Positions 20,975 through 32,469 of a DNA stretch of 64,000 nt are shown here, piece by piece. The notes beneath the pieces are model-generated. The model was not told the origin of the DNA, made no database searches, and worked only from the letters and a program-made list of their open reading frames with translations. The position numbers and the translations under genes are program-made. Numbering within the stretch: position 1 is the first letter of the stretch; every line of letters starts with the position of its first letter. The stretch is from Gonatopus flavifemur. Taxonomy: Eukaryota; Arthropoda; Insecta; Hymenoptera; Dryinidae. The DNA lies in the NCBI GenBank assembly GCA_018340375.1, contig JAFFJZ010000046.1:496001-560000 (forward strand). The letters are read 5' to 3'.

Positions 20975-22694
20975 TTATCAGTACAGGAGAGTTCTCAAAA
21001 AATTATAATATTATTTTCACTCAATTATTATGATATGCATTGCGAAAATAATAATGGGATTTTTATTTTGAGATATTTGGATCAATGATCATCCTCTCAC
21101 ACCCATAATTCGGGAATGTCTGATTTGGAGAATTTTCATTGGATGTTTACATACTTGTAGAAGTTGTCGAAGTTCTTGGAGCTCTTGGTAGCACTGTCAA
21201 CAACTTGGTTTCACAAAGCAGCTCTCTGCACTTTGAATATGCAATCTGCAATGAACGTGACGCATTTGCCCGAATAAACGGTTTATTGTCATCATCAACC
21301 GCTTCAGTATTATAAGACTCTCCATAATACAAGTCAGTCAATTCCGTTGGAAAAATCTCAATTATTTCTTCAGACAATTCTTGGAATCTACTTCTCTTTA
21401 TTCTGTAATGAGTACAATAGGCAATCATTTTAAATCACATCGGAAAATATTGCTATGTTTGTACACAAATAGACGGGCCTCACATGATGACAATAAATTT
21501 ATTGGACATATCTTAACCCATTAACGCCCAAGCGCCTCGATTTTGTGTCAACTTTTCGACACGATTATTTGTAATGTTGTCGTCTTCAAAAAAATTCAGT
21601 TCTCACATACTTTGCCGTGAAATTTTATGCTCTTTCTGGATCCGTGGTCAAAATTATGATAAGACCCCTAGGGAGAAAGATATGGCTGATTTAAACTCGA
21701 AAAACGTCAAAATTGGAAAAAAAAAAATGTTCTTGATTTTTTTTCATAATGTCATCGTCGATAATTTGTGCTCTCATTATGGACAAAGGTGGACAAAATA
21801 CTTCAGGTTTGAGAGGAGATTTTTGTTATTCAAGTGAAATCGCTTTTTTTTTTTAAATGGCGGCAATAACGTAAAAATTTCATGAAAAACATTACCTATT
21901 TTTTTCCTCGGAAACTATGGACTTGATCAAAAAATTCAAGGGAACAAAAATGTCTTATAATTGATCAAGGAATACTAAAAAATTTTTTCAAATACTTTTG
22001 ACTCGTTTTCGACAAATCAGATTTTCCAAATCTTCAAAAAAATTTAAATCGTCTGAAAAAATTCTGAAAAAATTCTGAAAAGATTTGTGCGTGTTCTTTG
22101 ACTGATTCTGAGACACTTGTGTTCTCATGAACTTCTCGATAGAATCTAGTTCTCGAGAAAAAAAATGAGTAATGTTTTTCATGAAATTTATACGTTATTG
22201 CCGCCATTTTGTAAGAAAAAGCGATTTCACTTCGAGAATAGAAATCTCCTCTTGCACCTGAAGTATTTTGTCCACCTTTGTCCATAATGAGTTTGAGAAC
22301 CGCAGTATAGTTGTGACAACGTAAAATGTTTCGCTCTCTACAAAATTTCGTAATTTAATGATTTATCGTGCACACTTAATTCTTATTCTTTGTTATATTG
22401 TTGATTGTTCCATTAGTAGGCTTATTGTGTAAATTTCTCCGAACGACTGGGTTTTTGCACGCGATTTTTAATGAATCTATTCCTAATACATTGGTTTATT
22501 CACTCGTCGTTACATATTGTTTCCACGAGGTCTATCCTATTTGTTGATACTTATACACATCTCGTGTACTCACGTATGATAAGACACTCTTCGTGTGTGC
22601 GTGTGTGTTCACCTCGGTACAGTGGATCTCAGACTTGCCGTTTATTGGAATTCAAAAATTTTTGTATCATCATATATATCATATAAACTTCAAA

Positions 22695-23513
22695 ATGCCT
22701 AAAAAAGTGTGTAAAGGATGTTCCAGAGTTGTGGATAAACCGGTATCTTGTGCTTCATGCAGTGTTATATCTCATCCTGGTTCGTCGTGTTTAGCGAGAA
22801 GTCACCATCCATGGCATAATGGAGTACTGATTGACTGCAAGGGGCCTCTTCCGTCTTCTGATACTTCTGTTCATCTTGCGGGAAAATTTGATGGCGTGTT
22901 GGATCAGTCAGGTTTTTTATCAGAAATTCAGAGCATCGTTGATTCTGCTTGTTCGAAACTCAGCAACCAGCTCAACGCGTTTGGGATCAAATTAAATTCT
23001 TTATCCAACACTGTGGCGGAATTATCCACGAGATTATCCACCTTGGGATCGTCTGCTCCTTCTTCTTCACAAGGTTTCTACAATGAGGAAGATTTGATAG
23101 ATGAGCTGAATGAACGACATCGAAGAGCATGTAACATTCTACTCTTCAACGTTGGAGAATCTTCGATGGATGGGTCTCCTGATCATGTTATAGTTACTGA
23201 TCTTCTTCAAAAAATCAGACCTGATACTCACGACAATGTGCAGATTCACGGTATCGGTAAAAAGAAGGATGCCTCTGAAACTCGTCCGATCTGTGTCACA
23301 TTCGCATCACGGAATATACCCATTGAGATTCTTCGTAACAAATCGTTGTACAATGGTTCAATTAGAATATCGCAAGATCGTACCTTGGAGCAACGGAATC
23401 ATCTGTCGAACTCACGTGAATAGTTGAAAAATCTAAATGACCCTTCAAGGACTATTTGCTATTTCAATGGGATACCTAGGATAGTTCCTGCTCACCAAAG
23501 AAAAAACGCTTAA
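22695..23513 (+). pseudogene. LINE C ORF1: zinc finger, coiled coil and RNA-binding segment; one premature stop
   Basis: ATG at 22695 follows an in-frame-open leader and gives MPKKVCKGCSRVVDKP, then CASCSVISHPGSSC and HHPWHNGVLIDCKGP, a compact Cys/His zinc-finger pattern shared with the ORF1 at 35888. A short coiled coil follows (about residues 70-125). The C-terminal part holds LIDELNERHRRACNILLFNV and IQIHGIGKK-like segments typical of LINE RNA-binding ORF1 proteins. A TAG at 23421-23423 truncates the protein; the frame then stays open (NDPSRTICYFNGIPRIV) to the natural TAA at 23511-23513, so a single stop disables it. Confidence 0.8.
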
Positions 23514-23518
23514 TCGAC

Positions 23519-26323
23519 CCTTTGGTGTATTATCAAAATGTTCGTGGCTTGAGAACTAAACTTGATCAACTTCATTGCTCTGTTGCTATATCAGATCCAT
23601 GTTATGATATTATTATCTTATCTGAAACCTGACTGCGCGAGGATATTCTATCTTCTGAAATTGGTTTACATGGCTATGCAGTTTATCGTATGGATAGAAA
23701 CGGACTCACCAGTCAATTTTCACGGGGAGGTGGTGTCTTAATCGCCGTTCAGGATACCCATCGGAGCTGTGTCGTCTCATCTTCTTATTCCAAAGTTGAA
23801 CATCTTTACGTCAAAGTTTATTTTGGTTCTTTGTCGTTGTTGTTTGGGGCTGTCTACATTCCACCTTCTTCGGATTCTTCAATATACTTGGACCATTGTA
23901 AAAGCGTTGGCGAAATCCTCCTCAAGGAGAACTTTAACTCCTTATACTTATACGGGGATTACAATTTACCTCATATTTCCTGGAGCAATATCGATTCCAA
24001 ATTATCTTTCTCAATGTTACCTGGTTCGACTCTCAATGAAATGACTTCTGCGCAATATGTTCTCGGATATTTCAATGAATTGAATTTGTTTCAACTTAAT
24101 ACTTTCAAAAATTCTCATGGTAACATACTTGATCTTATTTTTTCTGATAACGATCGTATTGATGTCAATATTGCTCTGGATCCTTTTCTCGCGTGTGACA
24201 GCTTTCATCCTTCTCTTGTATCTAAGCTCAACCTACGTGAAAGTGTTTTACTGGTCCCCAATAAAATCATCAAATATGATTTTAATGAGGCGAATTACAG
24301 TGCGATTTGTGAATATTTGAGTTCTATCAACTGGGACGATGAATTGCGTAATCTAAATGTCATTGAAGCTGTTGATTCTTTGTATCTTCATTCATATAAT
24401 GCAGTTGATTCATTCGTACCCAAGTATGTATCGAGGAATAGTTCTTATCCAAAATGGTTTCCTTCGGAATCAATTAAACTTATTCGTTAAAAGAAAATTG
24501 CTCACAATAGGTACAAAGAGTCAAATTGCTTTGAAGATTACCTAATCTTTAGTCGCTTACGAGCTCAATGTAAAGTTTTGACTCGCCAATGTTGCTTGTC
24601 TCATCTTCATTACGTTCAAGGGTCCATTCCTACAAATGTCAAAAGCTTTTCGAACTTTGTGAATAGTAAGCGGAATCAGAACGGTATACCCCTGGTGATG
24701 TATTTAGACGGTACTATTGGCAATACTGGTATTGCTATTTTGAACTTATTTGCATCTTATTTCAGATCAGTTTATCAAAATTATCCCGTTGTTCCTTGTA
24801 ATTTACCAGAATCTACTTTCAATGTCAATCTTCCCGATTTACCCATCAATATCGGTGAAGTGTTCAATCAAATCTCATCCTTGAAAACTTCTTCCGGTCC
24901 TGGTGATGATGGTATTCCTCCTAATTTTCTGAAATCTTGCGAGTTCGTCATTTCTCGGCCTTTGTGGTTGATCTCCAACAGCTCTTTATCCTTCGGAATA
25001 TTTCCTTCTCAATGGAAATCCAGCTTGATTACTCCTATCTTCAAATCTGGGGACCGTTCTGACGTGAGAAACTATAGATCAATTAGTATCATGAATGTTA
25101 TGCCGAAAATTTTTGAAGATATACTTCCTGATAAAATAACACCACTGTTTTGTGATATTATTTCTGATTCCCAGCATGGCTTCACTTCTGGAAAATCTAC
25201 CGTAACTAACTTGTCTATTTTTTCTCATGTTGTGTCCTCTGCGCTTGATCAAAATGCCCAAGTGGATACTATATATACAGAGTTCTCAAAGGCTTTCGAC
25301 AGAGTTGATCATAATATATTGTTAAATAAATTAAGTAATTCAGGTATTCGCAGCAATTTCTTGTCGTGGTTACAGAGTTATATTCTGAATCGTACGCAAT
25401 CAGTTCGTGTCTCTCAATATTTCTCTGATTCATTTTTTGTATCCTCAGGTGTACCGCAAGGCTCACATCCAGGTCCTTCATTATTTATTATTTTCATGAA
25501 TGATATCTCTACGATTTTCAAGTACTGCACACATCTTCTTTTTGCTGATGACCTGAAACTGTTCATGATTATAAGAACTTACAGAGATGCTCAAAATCTG
25601 CAATCTGATTTTGATCGGTTACAATCTTGGTGTGTGCTATCTAATATGTCATCAAATCTCACTAAATGCCATGTGATGAGATTTCATAGAGGTAAAAATG
25701 CTATTTATCTCCCTTATAACTTGTCTCATTCTCTGTTATCACCTATAAATACTGTTCGTGATCTTGGAGTTTCATTTGACTCTCGTTTTAACTCCTCAGA
25801 TCATTACAATTACATAGTTGGTACTTCCATGAAATCTCTCGGATTCATCAAGCGCGTTTGTGAAGATTTCCGTGATCCTGTTGCACTTCGAACACTGTGT
25901 TGTACTTTAGTTAGATCTCATGTTGAGTATGCGTCTCAAATTTGGAGTCCTCATGTAATTCGGGATTGTACAGACTTGGAAAGAGTTCAGCATAAGTTTC
26001 TGCGTTTTGCTGCCTATCAGATAGGCCGTCCGTTGAGCGTCACTTGTCATGATTACTCATTGATTATGGCTCTACTCAACTTGCCTTCCTTGGAATCACG
26101 TCGTTTGTTCAATGATTTCTCATTTTTGTATAAAATTGTTAATGGGAAAATTCGCTGCCCTCAACTGCTTGGACTTTTACGTCTCAATGTCCCTTCTCGT
26201 TTATTAAGACGCCCTAAATTGTTAAATCCAATTTCTTATAAATCGAGATATGGTTATTCTGATCCGGTAAATCGGATATCTATCCTAGCAAATTCTTACA
26301 GTGATGTGCTTGAATTATTTTAA
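23519..26323 (+). pseudogene. LINE C ORF2: endonuclease and reverse transcriptase with two in-frame stops
   Basis: Translation would begin right after ORF1: PLVYYQNVRGLRTKLDQL and DIIILSET start an APE endonuclease; LYLYGDYNLPHISW continues it. TGA at 23630-23632 (in place of the Trp of the SETW block) and TAA at 24488-24490 interrupt the frame, but no frameshift occurs in 2.8 kb. The RT contains SSLKTSSGPGDDGIPPNFLK, TEFSKAFDRVDHNILL, SGVPQGSHPGPSLFIIFMND and HLLFADDLKLF (FADD box). The C-terminus has LGFIKRVCEDFRDPVALRTL and RVQHKFLRFAAYQIGRPL. Only nonsense changes separate it from an intact frame. Group: CR1/Jockey-like. Confidence 0.86.
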
Positions 26324-27119
26324 TCTCATTCTGATCTTAAGAATTCTCTTTCTTTTATTTGTCAAATTTAATATCTGATTGTCCGTTTTACCTATAATTA
26401 TACACGTTAACTGTTGTTGTAATATAAGATGCATGTAGTCGAGCTTAACATGATGCTTAATGCTCTGGTGCATAATATATATAATGTGGTTCAAATAATG
26501 TATATTCTATGTACCAAAAGGTCTTTTATACCTTTATAAACAAAATAAATAAATGAATAAATTAGAGCACAAATGATTGGTGATAGCATTATGAAAAAGA
26601 ATCAAGAAAATTTTTTTCTTCTCAATTTTCACGTTTTTTGAGTCTAAATCGGCCATATCCTTCTTCCTAGAGGTCTAATCATAATTTTGACCACGGATCC
26701 TGGAAGAGCATAGAATTTCACGCCAAAATATGTGAAAACTGGATTTTTTCAATGACGATAGCATTTCAAATAATCGAGTCGAGAAGTTGACACAAGATCG
26801 AGGCGCTTGGGCGTTGATGGGTCAATTGATTTGGAGATTAGGTTCCGATCCTACAACATGTGATAAATCGAGTTTGAATCTGAATGCCTCTGAAATCTTA
26901 CACTGAGAACCCAATTTTTGTTGGATTGAAAGGAATTTTTCTTTGCCCTCATTCTAATAAATATGTTTTTCCAATGGAAAATAATTCAGTTCATCAGATT
27001 GGAACAACAAATTTTTTAATTGAAACAGAAATATATTCCTTCTTGAATTTGAAGAACATAATTTCAATCAACAAAAAAATTTTCCTCAGGAATTGACTAT
27101 TTTAATTTTTTTTCTTCAA

Positions 27120-28136
27120 CCCATTAACGCCCAAGCGCCTTGATCTTGTGTCAACTTTTCGACGCGATTATTTGTAATGTTATCGTCTTTGAAAACATCC
27201 AGTTCTCACATATTTTGGCGTGAAATTCTATGCTCTTCCAGGATCCGTGGTCAAAATTATGATTAGACCTCTAGGAAAAAAGATATGGCCGATTAAAACT
27301 CAAAAAACGTGAAAATTGCGGAAAAAAAATTTGCTTGATTTTTTATCATCATGTTATCATGAATAATTTGTGCTCTTATCATGGACAAAGGTAGGCAAAA
27401 TACTCCAGGTGCAAGAGGAGATTTTCGTTATCGAAGTGAAATCGCTTTTTTTCACAAAATGGCGGCAATAACGTAAAAATTTCTTGAAAAACATTACTTA
27501 TTTTTTTCCTCGAAAACTAGATTCTATCGGAAAGTTCATGGGGACAAAAGTGTCTTAGAATCAGTCGAAGAACACTCACAAATTTTTTTAGAATTTTTTG
27601 AGACGATTTACATTTTTTTGAAAATTTGGGAAATCTGATTTTCCGAAAACGTGTCAAAAATATTTGAAAAACTTTTTGAGTATTCCCTGACCAATTATAA
27701 GACATTTTTGTTCTTTTGAATTCTTCGATCAAGTCCATAGTTTCCGAGGAAAAAAATAGGTAATGTTTTTCATGAAATTTTTACGTTATTGCCGCCATTT
27801 TAAAAAAAAAAGCGATTTCACTTGAATAACAAAAATCTCCTCTCAAACCTGAAGTATTTTGCCCACCTTTGTCCATAATGAGAGCACAAATTTTCGGTGA
27901 TAACATTATGAAAAAAAAATCGAGAAGATTTTTTTTTTCCAATTTTCACGTTTTTCGAGTTCAAATTGGCCATATCTTTTCCTAAGGGTCTAATCATAAT
28001 TTTGACCACGAATCCTGAGAGAGCATAAAATTTCACGCCAAAATATGTGAAAACTGAATTCTTTTGAAGACGATAACATTACAAATAATCGTGTCGAAAA
28101 GTTGACACAAAATCGAGGCGCTTGGGCGTTAATGGG
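27120..28136. mobile_element. TTAA-flanked foldback element, copy 2 (1,017 bp, uninterrupted)
   Basis: The two halves are near-complete inverted copies, meeting around 27620. Termini are CCCATTAACGCCCAAGCGCC and its reverse complement; flanks are TCAA (27116-27119) and TTAA (28137-28140). It lies only about 300 bp from copy 1, in the same family. There is no gene. Such a palindrome would extrude as a cruciform or be transcribed as a long double-stranded RNA hairpin. Confidence 0.85.
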
Positions 28137-28140
28137 TTAA

Positions 28141-31100
28141 TGACAAACGTTGATGCTCTGACTCATCTTCATTATTCATCACGATCAGACCACATAAATT
28201 CAAACAATCATTCCAAATTAGATTGAAATATATTAGTGAACATTACTGTCCTTATAATTTCAGAATGATATTTTTTATCAATTTTGGAATGGTATTAGGA
28301 GAGGGAATCTGCTGCTCATTACTTGACACCATTTTCAACTGAATAAAATTGTGAAAGCTTGCGAGGTGAATGTGAAAGGAAACAATTATGAATATAACAA
28401 GGGTTCGTGGTTTGGCGTTCTGAATATTTCAATGATATAACACTTTGTCATTGAAATACATATACATATACAGCACCAATATTACTAACAAGTATTGTCT
28501 TACACAAAAGGTTCAATTGAACACATTGTCTTCACCATTTCATTATTGATAATGATTGAGCACAACTTTTCTCTGAAATAACTGATGTCTCTATCTTCTT
28601 TGTATCGGAATAATATAGCATTTCCTACTAAGTTTTCTTTGTCGCGTCATAATTTATACAATGGTTCATTTTTCTGAACTAAAAATGAAAATACAATATG
28701 TTTACTATGAGTTGGAGGTATTATTTGTGTAATGCTTTCAGTATTCATCTTGAAAAATACATAGCAGCATTACAATGAAAACTTGTTAAAAATTGTCAAA
28801 AATAAGTACAATATATTCACTTTCACTATAAAAATCATGTAAATTTTGCAGTTTCTGTAGAATCGTTTTTTGTCTCCTGTTGGTCAGTGTTGGATTTTTC
28901 ATTTCAACATTTGTACATTCATCATTTGACTCAATATCAGAATTAACCATTGTATTCTCAAAAATGATTAATTCCACATTTCTTGACTTTATTATCATTG
29001 ATTTCATCAGTTGGATCCATTAATTGAATCGTCGAACTATTTCCACTATTACCAGTAATTGAAATAAATGCACTTTCATTCAACTCTCCTTCATTTTTCT
29101 CTTCAACGGGGTTTGATAAAACAAGTTTTTTGAAAAATTCATAATACTGGATAAATTGACTTTTTGATTTCATTCATTTTTTTGAGAGTAAGTGTTTTGA
29201 ATTTGATTTCATTGATGTTGGCAGCTGAAACATTTTGTGATATATTTGCATGATTGAACCACGGAAAATTGATGATCACAAGAAGATTGCGCTTGATTAA
29301 ACAAATGAGATCTGTTCCATGAATGTACATTAGAATAATCTTTCAATAACATCAAAGATAAAAAGAGTTGGTAATTGACTTCGTAACGAGGACGTGAAAA
29401 TTTCCAAATTTTTCCTGTCGTTTTCTACCCCTGCCTCTGAAATCCAACTACTACAGGTACACGCTTGTACATCACCATGTGTTGCCGTGCACCCTAGTTT
29501 CAACCACCCACGCGTTAACATAGAAGTAGAGTTATCCCCTTGAAATATCGGTGAGACAGTTTTCTTGCAATACACAGTGGGCCAGGTGACTGGAAAAACT
29601 GGCCAAAAGTCGAGTCCAGATTTTTTCAAAACAAGTTTATGGGGATGAAGTACATAAGTTCAAGTACACTCGGTGAATATATTAAGGGGATCCAAACATC
29701 AGTTTTCAATGGGTGGTAATTTGAAAATGAATGATTGCATATCAAAAGTGGACGAAGCTATGTTGGAAATTCCTAAGTATTTTAATCCAGCTGAGAAAAT
29801 TGATCACAATATGCATGGTTTCTTCATCTCATAACTTCACTACAATCAGAAAACTAACAGAATAAGGAGAACGATGTGTTACAAGCCATGGGTGCATGAT
29901 TTTATGAATACTTTCTATGTAATTATAATTTTTTCCACGCTATCAAGAGGTCGTTCCGCGTCCAATTCACACCAGACTAGGATTAATGTGTTACTCTTGT
30001 TGTGTACTAGAAGTTCAATCGGCGCTTTCTTTGCGCTTCTTGCAGAAAACGTCCGATAAAGTATAAATATGTTGTGTAAACCCCATTTACTGTGGAATAG
30101 ATGACAAGAAAAAAATCACAAAACTTAAAAATTGCACCAGAACATTTTGCAACTTGTTACTCAGAGGCTTTCCGAAGTAACTGATTACGGATTTGGTAAT
30201 TGAAATATGAAATTCAAAATGGCGGGTCTAATATGCTGGACAGACGTTCTTAAATCCATAGAATTCGCTCAACGTTTCCGTCACTCGCATATTTTGGAGG
30301 GCGCTGATTGTACATTTGGGATTGAGAAAACCAAATTTGGATTTGTAGATTCAATATGGCGCACTGTGAATCATATCACTTCTGAAGCTGGCTACAAGTC
30401 GATTGTGGAATTTCGTAAAAATAAGTATAGGGATAAGGTATATGAGTCCAATTACGTTCAATAGATATATTGAGTTAATTCAATAATTATTATTCCATTG
30501 GTAGTGATTCATGGTTGGACGAGGAATTGAATCATCCCACACAACACACCAGTTCAGAAACAGTTCAGAAAGAGTTCAAATGGGTGCGGAGAGTTCATTC
30601 TGAATTCTTAAGAATTTTTTTTGAACCTCTGTGCTGTATGGGATTGTGTATAAAAAGTGAATATAATTTTCCTGGCAAAAATGAAGTAGCAAAGTGCAAT
30701 GCGAAGTTTTTCCAAATGTATACAACGCACTATTCCGCGTCGAGAAGTGCGTTGCACTATAGAATGCAATTCATGCCGTGGATTTACACTTCAGTCTCAC
30801 TAGGGTTCGTTCAAAATTACCAAGTACTTTAATCATTTGAAATCAATTTTGATTGAATTGTTTTCATCCTATATGTGTATATGTTTACTTGTGTTCAATT
30901 TTTCTCAAACATGAACACGAGAACAATTATATAACCACTGCATTGTTTTGAAAGAAAAATCAAACATTCAAAACAATATCGGGTCAAATGTGCACATTTG
31001 ACATTCAACGTGAGAATTGTCCATAGATCACTTCCATCTGCCGCGTTCGAACGAGTTACAGTGTATTGTAGTCCTTTTGACGCCCATGAGGTGCAATTGA

Positions 31101-31187
31101 TCCTCAGTGGAAATGTTTGCATTTCGAATGCTGAATATATAACATTAATAATCTAATTCGATACATTCTTTTTTATTGTTCGTCGAA
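28141..31187. other. Intergenic stretch without a recognisable gene
   Basis: Several overlapping minus-strand frames between 28786 and 29330 (such as one with DIESNDECTNVEMKNPTLTN) look protein-like and may be remnants of one decayed gene, but I recognise no domain. A minus-strand frame at 29330-29629 contains TWPTVY and GCTATHGDVQ but nothing identifiable. A CTTTCCGAAGTAACTGAT segment at 30169 resembles the arm of the hairpin at 20918. The rest is AT-rich sequence with no visible structure. No transposon terminus for the gene starting at 31188 was found here. Confidence 0.4.
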
Positions 31188-32469
31188 ATGGCTGAATCGC
31201 CAAAGCTAACAAAACGAGAAGTTCTTGCACAAATCCCCTCGGATAGTCGAAGACACTCCGGTGTAAATTACATCCTTGAAAAATTGGGAATCGATCCAAA
31301 TGATGTGGAATCTGACGATTTGAATCGATTGAAAAATTTTGTATCATTGTTGAAAACCGAACGCAATTCTCGATTCAATGCAGCACAAAGGAAACTCGAC
31401 AAATTCGAAACAGATAATTGTGAATGGCTAAATTCCGAATTCAGTGTACCAAATTTGAAGCGTGAAAGTTTTCTGGTGAATGACCCTGTTACATTAAAAT
31501 CAGGTCGACCTTCTCTCAAATTCAATGAAAAATCGAAGAGATCACAACGACGAGAAGCTGCGATGACTGGTGTTAAAAATGGGCATGATTCGAGCAAGCT
31601 TCTAATGGCTTGTTCTCATGCAGCTAGGAATTCCGGAGAGAAAGATTTACATGCAGTTTTGAAAGATATCTCTGAAACTCCTGATCGTACAAATAAGGTC
31701 AGAAAAATCTTGAATACGTCAATACCTGGAATGGAAAGGAAAACTCCGTTTGAAGCTTCAAGTTTGATTTTGGATAATTCACTCACCAAACGAGTGTATA
31801 CAAATATACGTCTGGAATGTGTATCATCCGGGGCAGACATATGGCCTACCTATAATGATGTTAGAAATGCTAAAGTCAAATGCAGACCTCCTGAAGAGAT
31901 GATCTTGATAACAGAAAATGTGGCTGAAGTTTCACTGCAATCACTTTTAAATCATACGGCGCACAGAATTATAGAATTACAGGAAGAAGTGATAATTCAA
32001 ACAATACGCACAAATAATTATGAAGAACTTGAAGCTGAGTTACCATGTTCTTGGGGATTCGATGGAAGTACTGGTCATTCACCGTACCAGCAACAGTATC
32101 ATAATCCACAAAACAGTGTTAATGATGGAAGCTTGTTCATGACTAGTTCAATACCTATCCGATTAGTATCTCCTAAAGATATCTTATGGAACAACCGAAC
32201 GTCACAATTCACCAGGTTCTGCCGTCCAATCAAATTGGAGTATGTGAAAGAATCGAAAGACGTGATTATCAAACAAAAACAAGGAATAGAGGAACAAATA
32301 AACAAATTACAAGTGTTTGAAATCATATTGAATAACTGTCTTATACGCTTTGAATTTTTTTTCTCTTTTTTATTGCAATACACGGGTTAGCACCCTTTGA
32401 TATGAGAAGTGAATACAGAGTCAATACAAGACAGCGTTCAAAGACGCATAAAATACAATTACAATATGC

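Larger units (their letters stand above)
18236..21428 (-). pseudogene. Decayed orphan gene of an arthropod repetitive family, split by a mariner
   Basis: Several minus-strand fragments look like one gene. At 21428-21147 there is YCTHYRIKRSRFQELSEEI and IFPTELTDLYYGES. At 19249-18983 there is LYSTWPTLSRKIVSYAKTLC. Near 18830-18780 the phase reads WSPKQADIHASFVRHM. At 18568-18236 there is SYVVLCGSPSNC, VDAVNFPYKLFFTLGISYPI and HVWEFLQELVFNM. From memory this order of blocks (LFPTE-TYY, W-x-L-S-K, WxPSxxEA, hydrophobic YP-x-x-VW-x-F-x-Q tail) occurs in uncharacterised, often multicopy arthropod proteins. I do not know the function. Mariner 19452-20745 lies between the first two pieces. Stops and frame changes make it a pseudogene; the joining of fragments is inference. 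Confidence 0.45.
22292..26564 (+). mobile_element. Non-LTR retrotransposon (LINE C), near full length, inserted in a foldback element
   Basis: The element has a 0.4-kb leader, ORF1, ORF2 and a 3' tail of AAATAAATGAATAAAT at 26545-26562. The insertion point is clear by comparison with the second foldback copy, which reads continuously CATAATGAGAGCACAAAT where copy 1 is split after CATAATGAG and resumes at AGAGCACAAAT. The target duplication is therefore short, about 3 bp or none. The minus-strand LINE at 32352-36240 is the same family: both encode a CKGC/HPGC zinc-finger ORF1 and a similar RT. Confidence 0.85.
21517..26821. mobile_element. TTAA-flanked foldback element, copy 1, hosting LINE C
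   Basis: The outer ends are inverted copies: CCCATTAACGCCCAAGCGCC at the left and its degenerate reverse complement GGCGCTTGGGCGTTGATGGG at the right, with pairing that extends over several hundred bases (for example ATGGCGGCAATAACGT at 21858 and ACGTTATTGCCGCCAT at 22191). Flanks are TTAA (21513-21516) and TCAA (26822-26825). Without the LINE inserted at about 22292-26564 the element would be about 1.03 kb and match copy 2 at 27120-28136. TTAA plus a CCC terminus suggests a piggyBac relative. No transposase is encoded. Confidence 0.8.
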
